Shown: positions 17,701 to 27,232, numbered from the stretch's first letter. The stretch: 58,233 nucleotides of DNA from Lysinibacillus sp. KCTC 33748 (GCF_002237755.1 NZ_MWSJ01000023.1:1-58233), one strand, 5' to 3'. Program-made: numbers and translations. Notes: generated by a model from the letters alone, not told the origin.

Positions 17701-18477
17701 GTGGGTAAAATAAAAAGGTTAGTAGTTTGTTGTTTAATAGTAGTTATAGCAACATTCCACTTCGGTACAGGGAATAGTACTGTATATGCAAGTGAAAATA
17801 AATATGGGATTTATAATGGTAAAGTGGTAAACGGAAGACTTTACGCACCTATTCGAGCTGTTGGTGAAAAGATACAAGCGGAAGTAAGTTGGGATAAGGC
17901 AACAAAAACAGCCACTTTAATCAAAGACAAGAAAGTGATCAAACTGACACTTGGCTCTAAGATACTAAAAGTCAATAATGAGCAACTTCAAATGGATGTA
18001 TCGTTACTTTTAGAAAATGGAAGCATTTTTTTACCGATAAGATATATAGGTGATGCATTAGGGGGTACAACATACTGGGATAAAAGTGAACGGTTGGCTT
18101 ACTTATATTCAGACCCGTATGGGGTTTATGGGGTTACTGTTTATGCTCAACCACTGTTCTATAAGGACGGCTATAAGCTGCTGGATGAAGCCATTGCAAA
18201 AGTAAAAAATGTTTCAAACATCTCTCAAAAAAGGCAGTATTTAAAGCCATACTTCACGGATGAAATGATTAATTTAATTATTATGAGAAACTTAACCTTT
18301 ACGGATATGTCCGAAAATGGAGGTTATTATTCTTATCCAAAAGACACGAATATGAGGATCAGTCGTAAGGTTTATGTATCTGGAGGAGAATTGGTACAGT
18401 ATGTTTTACTTACAAAGAGAAATAATCAATGGCTAGTGGGTTCTCTTGAAGAAAAATTTGTTCCATACAGGCCATAG
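17701..18477 (+). CDS. Secreted protein with copper amine oxidase N-like domain
   Basis: 258 residues from GTG. Signal peptide (KIKRLVVCCLIVVIATFHFG, cleaved near VYA-SEN), then two stalk modules (NGRLYAPIRAVGEKIQAEVS and NGSIFLPIRYIGDALGG). The C-terminal 110 residues are unassigned, with a YFTDEMINLI segment. It is a second member of the family within 1.5 kb of 16145-17056, in the opposite orientation. The ribosome site (GAGTGA) is weak. Confidence 0.75.
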   Translation: MGKIKRLVVCCLIVVIATFHFGTGNSTVYASENKYGIYNGKVVNGRLYAPIRAVGEKIQAEVSWDKATKTATLIKDKKVIKLTLGSKILKVNNEQLQMDVSLLLENGSIFLPIRYIGDALGGTTYWDKSERLAYLYSDPYGVYGVTVYAQPLFYKDGYKLLDEAIAKVKNVSNISQKRQYLKPYFTDEMINLIIMRNLTFTDMSENGGYYSYPKDTNMRISRKVYVSGGELVQYVLLTKRNNQWLVGSLEEKFVPYRP

Positions 18478-18540
18478 AATTTTGTTTACTAACTACGCTT
18501 TCATCTTAGGTCATTGACTGTCGTTTTTGAGACAGTAAGA

Positions 18541-18598
18541 AAACAACTTTTTACAGCCAGTTGTCGCTATATAGCAGGCGACTGGTTGTTTAGTTTCG
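18541..18598 (+). terminator. Probable terminator
   Basis: ACAGCCAGTTGTCGC and GCGACTGGTTGT form a long imperfect stem around TATATAGCAG, followed by TTTAGTTTCGTTT. Confidence 0.55.
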
Positions 18599-18665
18599 TT
18601 TGAAGACGGATAATTTGTTAGTGTCATCGAGCAAATGATGGGGTAATTGATAAGGGGTTGAATTA

Positions 18666-19039
18666 GCAAAAGCTGCCGTACCTTATCTGCCCCTTACCGA
18701 TAAAGAAAAGGAAACGACTTATTTTGATGGTATGAGGACGCAAGGAAATACGTATGACCTTTTGAAAAAATAAATGGCAACGACATACAACTTTATTTTA
18801 GATATGCAACAACTGAAATTCCAGAGGATTATAAACCTGAACCAGATATGCCAAGCGATGCAAGGGACGTAAAATTCCATTATGATATCACCTAATCACC
18901 AGTTTTGGATGAAAACGGGGAATTTGTTTTTAATTCTGATACATTCAAAACCGACCAATTTCTAGTTAGTTACAAAGCCGTGGGAATTGAAGCAATCGTT
19001 GCTCCGAATACTGCAGTGTTAGTGAACGAAATAAATTAA
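18666..19039 (+). pseudogene. Degraded gene, family not recognised
   Basis: AKAAVPYLPLTDKEKETTYF reads to a stop at 18771; a one-base shift then continues NGNDIQLYFRYATTEIPEDY through a TAA at 18893 to SPVLDENGEFVFNSDTF and a final stop at 19037. At least two lesions. The composition suggests an extracellular or phage-type protein. The interval from 18481 to 19930 holds no intact gene. Confidence 0.45.
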
Positions 19040-19614
19040 AATTAACTTTTATTCGACAATTCATTGCTAACTAATAAAACTGTAAATGTAACAGATGTAT
19101 CAAAAGGAACAAATGTAAAACATGTAGCATCTTTTGCTATCAAAGAGTTGTCTATAGCTACAGGAATTTTAATCGGCATCAAACACACTTGAGAGATTTT
19201 GCGTGTGTCGAGGTCATTCAAATTCCGAATGCTTCAAGTAGCGAATAAATCAGTATGGTGTTCCAACAAATCATTTGCCGACTTATGTTGAAGAAGAATT
19301 AAAAGTGTCTTTACACATTACTAAAAGAACATGAAGTAAAAATGAGCGCCGCAAAAGCAAATACACGATTAAATTAATTAGGTCTACTAAAGATTAAAAT
19401 GTCTCAAGAAAATAAAGCTTCTAGGCTGCAACTTAAACATGACATAAACTTGAATAGCGTCCACTCATTTCATTTATCAAAGTAAATTTTAACGTATAGT
19501 TTTGAGGTCGATGTTACTCTCAATAGGAGGGAGTACTATCGAAATACCCAAATGAAAAGTGTTTAAAAGCAATTTTAAACTTCTCCGAGTATTATAATCT
19601 TACTCCCCACAATC

Positions 19615-19779
19615 AATAATCTTGGTGAGTGGTGGAGTAGAGCAGTTAATGAAATGACAAAAAGAGATGTTCAATTATATTATTTTGCTATTCAAGGTGC
19701 ATTAAACAATGAACTATATTCTCATAAAATAGTTTCTAAAATGTTTTCTGAGCTTGAACGACGTAAAAATCAGAGATAG
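19615..19779 (+). pseudogene. C-terminal remnant of an unidentified gene
   Basis: NNLGEWWSRAVNEMTKRDVQ, then LYYFAIQGALNNELYSHKIV and SKMFSELERRKNQR to a TAG. It is helical and protein-like, but no start codon with a site precedes it. It lies among other broken frames. Confidence 0.35.
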
Positions 19780-19810
19780 AACATTCACATTACGTAATTT
19801 AATTATGTCT

Positions 19811-19840
19811 AACACCCCCATTCGGGGGGGTTCTTTCATT
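19811..19840 (+). terminator. Probable terminator
   Basis: ACACCCCC and GGGGGGGT form a GC-rich stem with the four-base loop ATTC, followed by TCTTTC. It closes the degraded interval ahead of the lipoprotein gene. Confidence 0.6.
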
Positions 19841-19930
19841 GGCAGGGGTGAGAAAAATGTAAAGGTATGAAAATAGTAATAGAAATCTCTCTATTATTTA
19901 TGTATATTTATGGTTGAGGAGGAATATATA

Positions 19931-20542
19931 ATGAAGAAATTTTTAGTGTTATTATGCATGTCTTTGTTCTTAGTTGCTTGCGGTAACTCAGAAGAAAAAA
20001 GTGCTTCTGAACCTGTCAAAAACCAAGAAGAAGATTCTGAAGAAGCAAATCAAAAAGTGTCTAAAAAAGAGGGAAATACAAAACCTGAAGAATCAAAAGC
20101 CCCAACCCAAATAAAATTAGGTGAAGTGATGGTTGTTAATGATTTTGCGGAAATCACTTTGAATAGCAATAATTTTGGTCAAGTTATTAATCCGCCAAAT
20201 CCAGGTGATTTCTACACATACTATGAAAATAAAGAACCAAATCAAGTGTATTTAGACAGTGTTATTACCGTGAAAAGTTTACAAACTTCCGGGAAAGTTG
20301 CAAGTGATTTTGTAAGTCTAAAAATTATTTACGATGATAAATATGAATATACAACATTTTCTACGCTAGAAGAAAATGGGGGTAAAGACTTCACTTATTC
20401 AAATATTACTTATATTGAGCCATTACAAACTGGAGTGTTGCACTTTTTAGCATCTTTACCATCTGAAACAGAGAATGATGGCAAACCATTAAAAGCCGTT
20501 TTTACAATTAATGGTGAAACATTCGAACAAATAATTAGATAG
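19931..20542 (+). CDS. DUF4352-type lipoprotein
   Basis: 203 residues from ATG 19931 (GAGGAGG eight bases upstream; the frame upstream to 19910 is discarded). Lipobox LFLVAC with Cys about 17, a low-complexity Glu/Lys linker to about residue 60, then an immunoglobulin-like DUF4352 domain (IKLGEVMVVNDFAEITLNS, VYLDSVITVKSL, LKAVFTINGETFEQIIR). Anchored outside the membrane; function unknown. Confidence 0.8.
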   Translation: MKKFLVLLCMSLFLVACGNSEEKSASEPVKNQEEDSEEANQKVSKKEGNTKPEESKAPTQIKLGEVMVVNDFAEITLNSNNFGQVINPPNPGDFYTYYENKEPNQVYLDSVITVKSLQTSGKVASDFVSLKIIYDDKYEYTTFSTLEENGGKDFTYSNITYIEPLQTGVLHFLASLPSETENDGKPLKAVFTINGETFEQIIR

Positions 20543-20708
20543 ATTCACCTTTTGAAGACACTCATCTCTGTTGTGTACCCCAATTTGTATCCCAAATAAG
20601 TAATGTATAACGGGTATTAAAGGATAACACTATTTTTTTAATATCTAAAATGCAAAAACCCCGCCAAATCAATATTTTTACGCTATAATGGTGGACGAGG
20701 TGAAGAAA

Positions 20709-21134
20709 ATGTTTGTAAGTGAGAAACAAATTGAAATTCGATATGCTGAGACCGACCAAATGGGCGTGGTGTATCATGCGAACTATATTATTTGGATGGA
20801 GATAGGTCGTTCACAGTTAGTCAACGATGCAGGCTTTGAGTATGCAGAGTTAGAAAAAGATGGTTATGTATCGCCAGTGATGGATTTATCCATTTCTTAT
20901 AAGGCAGCAATGCATTATGGACAAGTGGCAACGGTCCGTACATGGGTGGAAAAGCACGATCGTCTACGTACAACATATGGCTATGAAATTTTACATGAAG
21001 ATGGCACGATTGCAGCTACTGCTCAGTCCGTACATATTCTAGCGCAAAAAGATACGTTACGTCCGGTGTCCTTAAGTAAAATTGATCCGGTATGGGATGC
21101 GAAATACAAAGAAATCGCACGCGAGACGAAATAG
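20709..21134 (+). CDS. Acyl-CoA thioesterase, 4HBT (YbgC/FadM) family
   Basis: 141 residues. The start is ATG 20709, since GAGGTG lies seven bases upstream; the ATG at 20688 overlaps a TATAAT. The motif YAETDQMGVVYHANYIIWME carries the catalytic Asp and the substrate-site Tyr/His. Hot-dog fold; hydrolyses acyl-CoA in the cytoplasm, chain preference unknown. The next gene starts 11 bp downstream, forming a two-gene operon. Confidence 0.9.
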   Translation: MFVSEKQIEIRYAETDQMGVVYHANYIIWMEIGRSQLVNDAGFEYAELEKDGYVSPVMDLSISYKAAMHYGQVATVRTWVEKHDRLRTTYGYEILHEDGTIAATAQSVHILAQKDTLRPVSLSKIDPVWDAKYKEIARETK

Positions 21135-21145
21135 GAGAAACATAT

Positions 21146-21520
21146 ATGGAACTATTATTAGCGATAGGTGCAATTATGGCATGTCTTGGTGTCGTGCTAG
21201 GCGCTTTTGGAGCACATGCATTAAAAGATAAATTTGCGTCACCACACTACGCAGCCATTTGGGAAACTGCAGTGCAGTATCATATGTACCATTCATTAGG
21301 TTTACTGGGGCTTGGTATTTTATCGAGTGATGCTCTTTTAGGAGCTTCTAGTATGCTTTCTTGGGCAGGTTATTTAATGTTTGCAGGTATAGTGTTTTTC
21401 TCGGGTAGTTTATATGTATTAGCGGTTACAGGTGTGAAAAAGCTTGGTGCGATTACCCCAATCGGTGGTCTGCTATTTATCATTGCCTGGGTGCTTGTGG
21501 CTATTTCCGCATTTTCTTAG
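21146..21520 (+). CDS. DUF423 membrane protein
   Basis: 124 residues, four helices. The start is ATG 21146 after TAGGAGA, though the frame is open earlier. The signature GAFGAHALKDKF is at about residues 17-28, followed by WETAVQYHMYHSLGLL; both define DUF423. The length is normal for the family. Role unknown. Co-transcribed with the thioesterase and closed by a terminator. Confidence 0.9.
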   Translation: MELLLAIGAIMACLGVVLGAFGAHALKDKFASPHYAAIWETAVQYHMYHSLGLLGLGILSSDALLGASSMLSWAGYLMFAGIVFFSGSLYVLAVTGVKKLGAITPIGGLLFIIAWVLVAISAFS

Positions 21521-21543
21521 GCATATACACTATAAATAAGAGT

Positions 21544-21576
21544 GAGGTAGTTCCTATGGAGCTATCTCATTTTTTA
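21544..21576 (+). terminator. Rho-independent terminator
   Basis: TGAGGTAGTTCC pairs with GGAGCTATCTCA around TAT, followed by six T. Confidence 0.9.
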
Positions 21577-21673
21577 TAAAGAAGTAAAAAAATGAAACAA
21601 ATTGGTCTATTTAAGCGTATTACATAATGATTAGATTATTTTAGCATTCTAGCTTATTTCAACGGTTGCTCAA

Positions 21674-21795
21674 ACATCCGCTGAAATACAGGAATTCAGG
21701 TTAAGCACTTCACGTCTGAGAAAATACCTGAGTGACAAGCGTTGTGTGGGTATAAAGCCTGCAGACGCAATTATGTCGAGGCATATTTGATATGG
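21674..21795 (+). repeat. Dispersed repeat, family 2, copy 2 (diverged)
   Basis: Starts ACATCCGCTGAAATACAGG and ends GTCGAGGCATATTTGATA, matching both ends of the copy at 9788-9928, with a more diverged middle. Confidence 0.6.
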
Positions 21796-21837
21796 TAAAA
21801 TAAGTCTTAAGTATATAAGTTGAAGGTGGGAATAAAT

Positions 21838-23154
21838 ATGGGTTTATTAAAAGCAGGAGTTGGCGCATTAGCAGGTGTTTTAGAAGATCAATGGCGTGAA
21901 TATTTCTATTGTGAATCACTGTCCGCTGATGTTCTTGTGGCAAAAGGTTTTAAACGTACTTCTAAACGAGGGTCAAATAAAGGTAATGACAATATTATTA
22001 GTAATGGCTCTATTATTGCTATAAATGAAGGGCAATGTATGATGATTGTCGAGCAAGGGAAAGTAGTGGAGTTCTCTGCTGAGTCTGGGGAGTATGTTTA
22101 TGATACATCAACGGAGCCTTCGATTATGTATGGCAGTGATTTGTCTGAAGGTATTATGGAAACATTCAAGCAGATTGGTAAACGCTTCACTTTTGGAGGA
22201 GAACCTGCAAAGGATCAGCGTGTGTACTATTTCAATAAAAAAGAAATCGTAGGTAATAAATATGGGACACCAGCACCGGTTCCTTTCCGTGTGATCGACC
22301 GTAATATCGGCCTAGATATTGATATTGCTATTCGTTGTCATGGCGAATATTCATATAAAATTGTAGATCCATTATTATTCTATACGAATGTTTGTGGAAA
22401 CGTAGAGCGTGAATTTACAAGAGATGCCATCGATAGTCAATTAAAAACGGAGCTGATGACTGCGTTACAGCCGGCTTTCGCACATATTTCAGCAAGCGGG
22501 GTTCGCTATAGCGAAATTCCGGCTCATACTGTAGCTCTAGCAGATGCCCTAAATAAAGTGTTATCAGAGAAATGGCTAGCAACACGTGGTTTAGCAGTTG
22601 TATCATTTGGCATAAGTTCTTTAAAAGCATCTGAAGAAGATGAAGCAATGATTAAACAACTACAAAGAAATGCAGTGATGCGTGATCCAGGTATGGCAGC
22701 GGCTCATTTAACGGGTGCTCAGGCGGAAGCAATGATTGCAGCATCTAAAAATGATGGCGGAGCTATGGCAGGATTTATGGGTATGAACATGGCAGCTCAA
22801 GCAGGTGGTGTTAATGCAGGACAGCTTTACCAAATGAATGAGCAAAATAAACAGGTAGCCCAGCAACAACAAACAGCGACGAACTCAGATGCATGGAAAT
22901 GTGCATGTGGCAACGAAAACACTGGTAAATTCTGCTCAAATTGTGGGACACCAAAACCTGCAGAAGAAGGATGGGCTTGTACATGTGGTGCTGTCAACAA
23001 AGGCAAATTCTGTGGGGATTGTGGTGCTAAAAAACCTTCAGGAGCATTACAATACGTTTGCGATAAATGTGGGTGGCAGCCAGAAGACCCTGCGAACCCA
23101 CCAAAGTTCTGTCCTGAGTGTGGCGATGTGTTTGATGAGAATGATGTTAAGTAA
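21838..23154 (+). CDS. SPFH-domain protein with C-terminal zinc ribbons (YdjI-like)
   Basis: 438 residues from ATG 21838 (GAAGGTGGG upstream). Residues about 20-290 form an SPFH/virion-core-like domain (QWREYFYCESLSADVL, IAINEGQCMMIVEQGKVVEF, RDPGMAAAHLTGAQAEAMIA). After a Gln-rich linker come three Cys-pair units: WKCACGNENTGKFCSNCG, WACTCGAVNKGKFCGDCG and VCDKCGWQ...FCPECG. B. subtilis YdjI is the nearest family I know, a membrane-associated member of the phage-shock-related ydjFGHI operon. The next gene is the YdjG-type partner, 11 bp downstream. Confidence 0.85.
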   Translation: MGLLKAGVGALAGVLEDQWREYFYCESLSADVLVAKGFKRTSKRGSNKGNDNIISNGSIIAINEGQCMMIVEQGKVVEFSAESGEYVYDTSTEPSIMYGSDLSEGIMETFKQIGKRFTFGGEPAKDQRVYYFNKKEIVGNKYGTPAPVPFRVIDRNIGLDIDIAIRCHGEYSYKIVDPLLFYTNVCGNVEREFTRDAIDSQLKTELMTALQPAFAHISASGVRYSEIPAHTVALADALNKVLSEKWLATRGLAVVSFGISSLKASEEDEAMIKQLQRNAVMRDPGMAAAHLTGAQAEAMIAASKNDGGAMAGFMGMNMAAQAGGVNAGQLYQMNEQNKQVAQQQQTATNSDAWKCACGNENTGKFCSNCGTPKPAEEGWACTCGAVNKGKFCGDCGAKKPSGALQYVCDKCGWQPEDPANPPKFCPECGDVFDENDVK

Positions 23155-23165
23155 GGGGATGACTA

Positions 23166-24272
23166 ATGATGCCAACGCAAGATGCTGAAAATATTAAACA
23201 AGTAAAGCTTGATTTTGACGCTGAGTGTCCATCATGCAGTGCATCTATTGAATTTAATCCCGCCTCTGGAAAGCTTACGTGTCCATATTGTGGCTATGAG
23301 ACTGAAATTGCAGACCCAGAAAAGCAAGAGGAAAAAGTTGCCCAGGAAATGGATTTTGCAATGGCTGAAGAACGTGGGAATTTCAACTGGGGTGTTGAGA
23401 AAAAAACAGTTATTTGTAAATCCTGTGCGGCAGAAACAATTTATGATGCGTTACAGGTAGCCGATAGTTGCCCGTATTGTGGTTCTAATCAAGTTATGGA
23501 GGCAAGTGCTAAAAATACACTAGCACCGAACGGAGTATGTGCATTTGAAATAACAGATAAGCAAGCAGGAGAGAACTTTCAAAGTTGGATTAAGGGGAAA
23601 TGGTTTACACCAAAAGCAGCAAAAGAAAGTGCTAAGCCTGATTCATTTAAAGGAGTTTATCTTCCATATTGGACTTTTGATACTAAAACAAGCTCAAGGT
23701 ATTCTGCAAGGTACGGTAGACATCGAACAGTTACAGATAAAGAGGGAAATACCCGAACTGAAACGGATTGGTATTCCACAAGTGGTTTTTATCAGGAATT
23801 TATTGATGATCATTTAATTAGTGCAACAGCCCGTTATGATCGAAATATGATGAGAAAAATAGAACCTTTTAATTTACTCAACAATAAAGCTTATAAACCA
23901 GAATATGTATCAGGCTTTTTATCAGAACGATACAGTATTGGTTTACAGGACGGATGGAGTCAAGCGAAGAGGGAAATTTCAGATCATCTGGAGGCACAAA
24001 TTACTTCAAAAATACGTTGGGAACATAATGCGGACGTAGTATCTAGTTTACATTTCTCAACAACGCATGATGATATTACATATAAATATCTAATGTTACC
24101 AATTTGGCTTTCTTCATTCCGCTACAAAGAAAAGGTTTATCGATTTATGGTGAATGGACAGACAGGTCGAGTAGGTGGAGATGCCCCGATTTCACCACTT
24201 CGTGTAACAATTGCAGTTATCGTATCATTAATCACGATTGCGATTATTTGGTATTTCTTTATGTCAGAATAG
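23166..24272 (+). CDS. Zinc-ribbon membrane protein (YdjG-like), partner of the SPFH protein
   Basis: 368 residues. Two N-terminal TFIIB-type ribbons: CPSCSASIEF...LTCPYCGYE and VICKSCAAE...SCPYCGSNQ. A long domain (FKGVYLPYWTFDTKTSSRYS, LPIWLSSFRYKEKVYRFMVN) follows, then one C-terminal membrane helix (TIAVIVSLITIAIIWYFF). AAGGGG precedes two adjacent ATG codons; the first is used. The pair probably works at the membrane in envelope-stress response; this is inferred from B. subtilis ydjG-ydjI. Confidence 0.8.
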   Translation: MMPTQDAENIKQVKLDFDAECPSCSASIEFNPASGKLTCPYCGYETEIADPEKQEEKVAQEMDFAMAEERGNFNWGVEKKTVICKSCAAETIYDALQVADSCPYCGSNQVMEASAKNTLAPNGVCAFEITDKQAGENFQSWIKGKWFTPKAAKESAKPDSFKGVYLPYWTFDTKTSSRYSARYGRHRTVTDKEGNTRTETDWYSTSGFYQEFIDDHLISATARYDRNMMRKIEPFNLLNNKAYKPEYVSGFLSERYSIGLQDGWSQAKREISDHLEAQITSKIRWEHNADVVSSLHFSTTHDDITYKYLMLPIWLSSFRYKEKVYRFMVNGQTGRVGGDAPISPLRVTIAVIVSLITIAIIWYFFMSE

Positions 24273-24277
24273 TTATG

Positions 24278-24325
24278 AGCAGTATTCCTGTAGGGTTAAT
24301 CCATACGTTGGAATGCTGCTTTTAT
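24278..24325 (+). terminator. Terminator of the SPFH operon
   Basis: AGCAGTATTCC (24278-24288) pairs with GGAATGCTGCT (24310-24320), followed by TTTATC. Confidence 0.8.
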
Positions 24326-24929
24326 CTGCTTTCAGGAAATAATTGATTTAGTAGTGAATGCGTCAGCACAAAAAATAAATGGGTGAACGGCTGAATCGTT
24401 GTAGGAAATAGGATGAAAACTTCTAGTTATCACGGCTTTCACTTCCGATAGTTGCATAAATTATTATAGGAAGAAATTCTAAGGGATTTTACGCATTACT
24501 ACATGAAAAAGGCGAATCCATATGTTTGTGTGGCGCCAAATAAAAATATATGTACTTAAGCAACCTATTTTATGGAAAAGTCGTTATGAAAGATGAAATG
24601 TCAAAAAAACGCAGGATTTAGAGTACGGCTGTGGTATGAAAAAGAAATGTTATATCGTCAAAGTAATAGTACTTTTATGATCTTTCTTGTTAAGAAGTGA
24701 TGAACAGAACATGTGTGAAAAAAATTATTAAGCGCTAATTCATTTTATTAATACATTATCTTGGTAGGATCTTGTTAAACTTCAGGACAATTTATTCCAT
24801 AAAATAACGTCATTTGAAGTTGCCAATTTACTTTAAACAAATTATTATACATTCAGAGAGCTTTTTTTATGAAATGAGCTGTGAATGTAATGTTATTCTT
24901 GGATAACATCATGTATGGAGGTTTCGACA
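24326..24929. other. Gene-free interval with short coding-like relics
   Basis: No frame with a start and a ribosome site. Two short relics are visible: SKGFYALLHEKGESICLCGA near 24480-24540 and RLWYEKEMLYRQSNSTFMIF near 24628-24690, both ending in stops. At 24890-24909 a perfect inverted repeat, ATGTTAT/ATAACAT, lies just before the ribosome site of the EAL gene and could be an operator or leader hairpin. Confidence 0.4.
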
Positions 24930-26135
24930 ATGGATGCAATTGAAGTGTTAACAAATTTAGATCAAATACATGGGTATTTTCAACCTATATTTAGCGCGGA
25001 TGCGCATACGGTGATTGCCTACGAAATTTCCGGACAGTTACAAATTGAAGGTCAACAAATTAATTTAAAAGACTTTGTGGATAACGAAGATATTCCAGAA
25101 GAATATCGTATCGATATGGAACATAAAATTTTACACGCTGCATTAGCAAAAATAGACGAAATCGGACAGGATATTGATATTTATATTCCAAGTAACCCGA
25201 ACTTACTGATGCAGGATTTCGGTGAAAGTCATTTTAATATAATTCAACAATACATTAGTGAAGAGGAGTTACATCGTATTGTATTAGTTGTTTCAGAGCA
25301 TCGTTTTTTAGGTGACATTAATAAGTTGCACCATGCAGTACGATACTTTACGACGTTTGGAGTCAAAATTGCTATTCAAGAAGTAGGAGCGGAGAGTCAT
25401 CTAGAGCACATTGCTTTATTATCACCACAAATCTTAAAGGTCAATATTCGTGACTTAAATTATGATTCTTGGTCCGCGCAGTCAGATATGATATCAGCAA
25501 TAGGTAGCCTAGCTTATAAAATTGGCGCAAATCTTTTATTTGAAGGAATCGAAACAGTTTATCAATTACAATTTGCCTGGAAAAATGGAGGCCGATTTTA
25601 TCAGGGCCGATACTTGGCAAATTCTGCATTGACATTCGTTGAGAAGGATATTTTAAAAGAGCGTTTTAAGGAAGAATGCCAACAATTTATTACCTCTGAA
25701 AAGAAAATTTTGGAGGCACAATATTTTGAGTTGAAAAAGTTGAGGGAGGAGCTAGAAGCGATCGTCCATCGTGTTAAGCCTTCTAGTGACAACATCACAC
25801 ATTTAGAGTATCTAGCGCAGTTGTTGGATAGTTATTCGTTCCGAGTATATATTTGCAATGAAGATGGTTTCCAACTATCCCCAAACGTCATGCGTATAGA
25901 TGGTCAGTGGGAATTGCAGCCTAGGGCGATCAATAAAAACTGGAGTTGGCGACCATACTTCCTACAAACAATCATTAAAATGCGCAACGATCAAAGCGGA
26001 GAAATTTCAGAGCTCTATCGAGATATCGAGACAGGAGAAATCACAAGAACATTTTCGATTGCAATTAACGAGCATGAGTACTTGTTCGTCGATCTTTCGT
26101 ATGATTATCTATATGAGCATAACATTTTTAGATAG
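24930..26135 (+). CDS. ykuI: YkuI-like EAL-domain protein, active site degraded
   Basis: 401 residues from ATG 24930, with GGAGG eight bases upstream. It aligns with B. subtilis YkuI throughout: EAL domain at 1-240 and a PAS-like C-terminal domain (NWSWRPYFLQTIIKMRNDQ, ELYRDIETGEITRTFS). The EAL signature is altered: the ExLxR motif reads EISGQ, ExTE reads VVSEH, KID reads KVN and the DDFG position reads QEVG. The Asn in PSNPNLL, the Glu in FEGIET and the QG pair are kept. It is predicted not to hydrolyse c-di-GMP; it may bind it or act as a scaffold. Cytoplasmic. Confidence 0.85.
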   Translation: MDAIEVLTNLDQIHGYFQPIFSADAHTVIAYEISGQLQIEGQQINLKDFVDNEDIPEEYRIDMEHKILHAALAKIDEIGQDIDIYIPSNPNLLMQDFGESHFNIIQQYISEEELHRIVLVVSEHRFLGDINKLHHAVRYFTTFGVKIAIQEVGAESHLEHIALLSPQILKVNIRDLNYDSWSAQSDMISAIGSLAYKIGANLLFEGIETVYQLQFAWKNGGRFYQGRYLANSALTFVEKDILKERFKEECQQFITSEKKILEAQYFELKKLREELEAIVHRVKPSSDNITHLEYLAQLLDSYSFRVYICNEDGFQLSPNVMRIDGQWELQPRAINKNWSWRPYFLQTIIKMRNDQSGEISELYRDIETGEITRTFSIAINEHEYLFVDLSYDYLYEHNIFR

Positions 26136-26165
26136 TGCTACAAATGCTTATATATCAGGGTTTCT

Positions 26166-26195
26166 AGGGTACAAGAATAACTTGTACCCTAATTT
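26166..26195 (+). terminator. Hairpin terminator
   Basis: AGGGTACAAG and CTTGTACCCT form a perfect 10-bp stem with loop AATAA and a weak T tail (AATTTG). The remaining 26196-26489 shows nothing coding. Confidence 0.7.
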
Positions 26196-26489
26196 GTGTA
26201 AAGATGATCACTTAAATTATAATGGATAAATGAATTATTATTTTTGCAACTGTGTAACAGCAACAGCTTCTGCAAATCAATTTATGGGCAGGAAATCTTT
26301 TGATTGAATGCTTATTTTTTATGGTAAAAACATTTTTATGATGTAATTCTACCAAGGCATTTTAAAAGTATCGCTGTTAAGAGGCTGAGAAAAAAGCTAA
26401 ATGTAGAGGAGAGCAAAGGAAAGAGAAAAAATTAGATATAGTAAATCTCCATCCGTTTATTTATATTTATGGAGGAGGGATTTTGAACA

Positions 26490-26699
26490 ATGAAAAAATT
26501 ATTTTTAGTACCACTAACATTGCTACTAGTTATTTTGTTAGTAGCATGTAACAAAGATAACGAAAGTGACAGTGGTAAGAAAGCCGAAAATGCTGATCAA
26601 ACAGCAGAGGAAACACCATTAAAAGTCTGTGTTGGACAAGCCAATGAAAAAGTCGATTTATACCAAAATTTTCGGTATAAATCGACTTTTAATACTTAA
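26490..26699 (+). pseudogene. Truncated lipoprotein (YtkA-like N-terminus)
   Basis: 69 residues. Signal and lipobox LLVAC (Cys about 20), an acidic linker, then only ETPLKV, the opening of a YtkA/FixH-like domain, before the frame runs into a terminator that encodes its last 17 residues. Intact relatives are about 130-150 residues. GGAGGAGG lies 14 bases before the ATG. The leader may still be made and lipid-anchored, but the domain is gone. The family is inferred from the short opening. Confidence 0.6.
26648..26690 (+). terminator. Strong terminator inside the truncated lipoprotein frame
   Basis: AAAAGTCGATTTATACC (26648-26664) pairs perfectly with GGTATAAATCGACTTTT (26674-26690). Confidence 0.9.
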
Positions 26700-26768
26700 T
26701 ATATAATTGAAAAACTTAATTAGTTACAATATCCAGTTTTCTAAAGTGGATTGAGAATGCTTGTGTTA

Positions 26769-27068
26769 TTATTGTTCTTTTCCTTGAATTTCTTCATTGA
26801 AAAAGTGGATACCGGTATGTCCTCCACCTTCAGCAACCATTTCGTTTGAAGCTATTTTTGTTGGAGATGTTCCAGCTCGTGTCGCTGCTTGAGCAGTTAT
26901 CCGCTCTGATATGTTTTTGTCCATTTCCGCAGTATTTAAATAGGATCCTAATTTAGTTTTTGCATTATTGAGCATACTTAATGCTTTATCACGGTTTTCT
27001 TTTTTACTAAAAAAAGATGCTATTAAAGCTAACGCTGTAATTACAACACCTGTTCTTCGTTTCGCCAT
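26769..27068 (-). CDS. Small protein with N-terminal membrane anchor, unknown
   Basis: 99 residues. Basic MAKRRTG then a hydrophobic stretch (VVITALALIASFF), a Lys-rich helical middle (NRDKALSMLNNAKTKLGSYL) and a Gly/His-rich C-terminal part (AEGGGHTGIHFFNEE). GGGGAGGGG precedes the ATG. It could be a YtxH-type envelope protein; not assignable. Confidence 0.65.
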   Translation of the reverse strand: MAKRRTGVVITALALIASFFSKKENRDKALSMLNNAKTKLGSYLNTAEMDKNISERITAQAATRAGTSPTKIASNEMVAEGGGHTGIHFFNEEIQGKEQ

Positions 27069-27232
27069 TATTAACCCCTCCCCAAAATATTGTATATGGT
27101 TCTATATTTTTTCTTTTCCCTATTTTAAGAGGACTAAACATAACGAATAGAGTACAACAACAAAATTCGCCGTGAATTTGAAACGAATCATGTCACTTTT
27201 AGAAGAAAAAGATAGTAGAGGAGAATAAAAAA

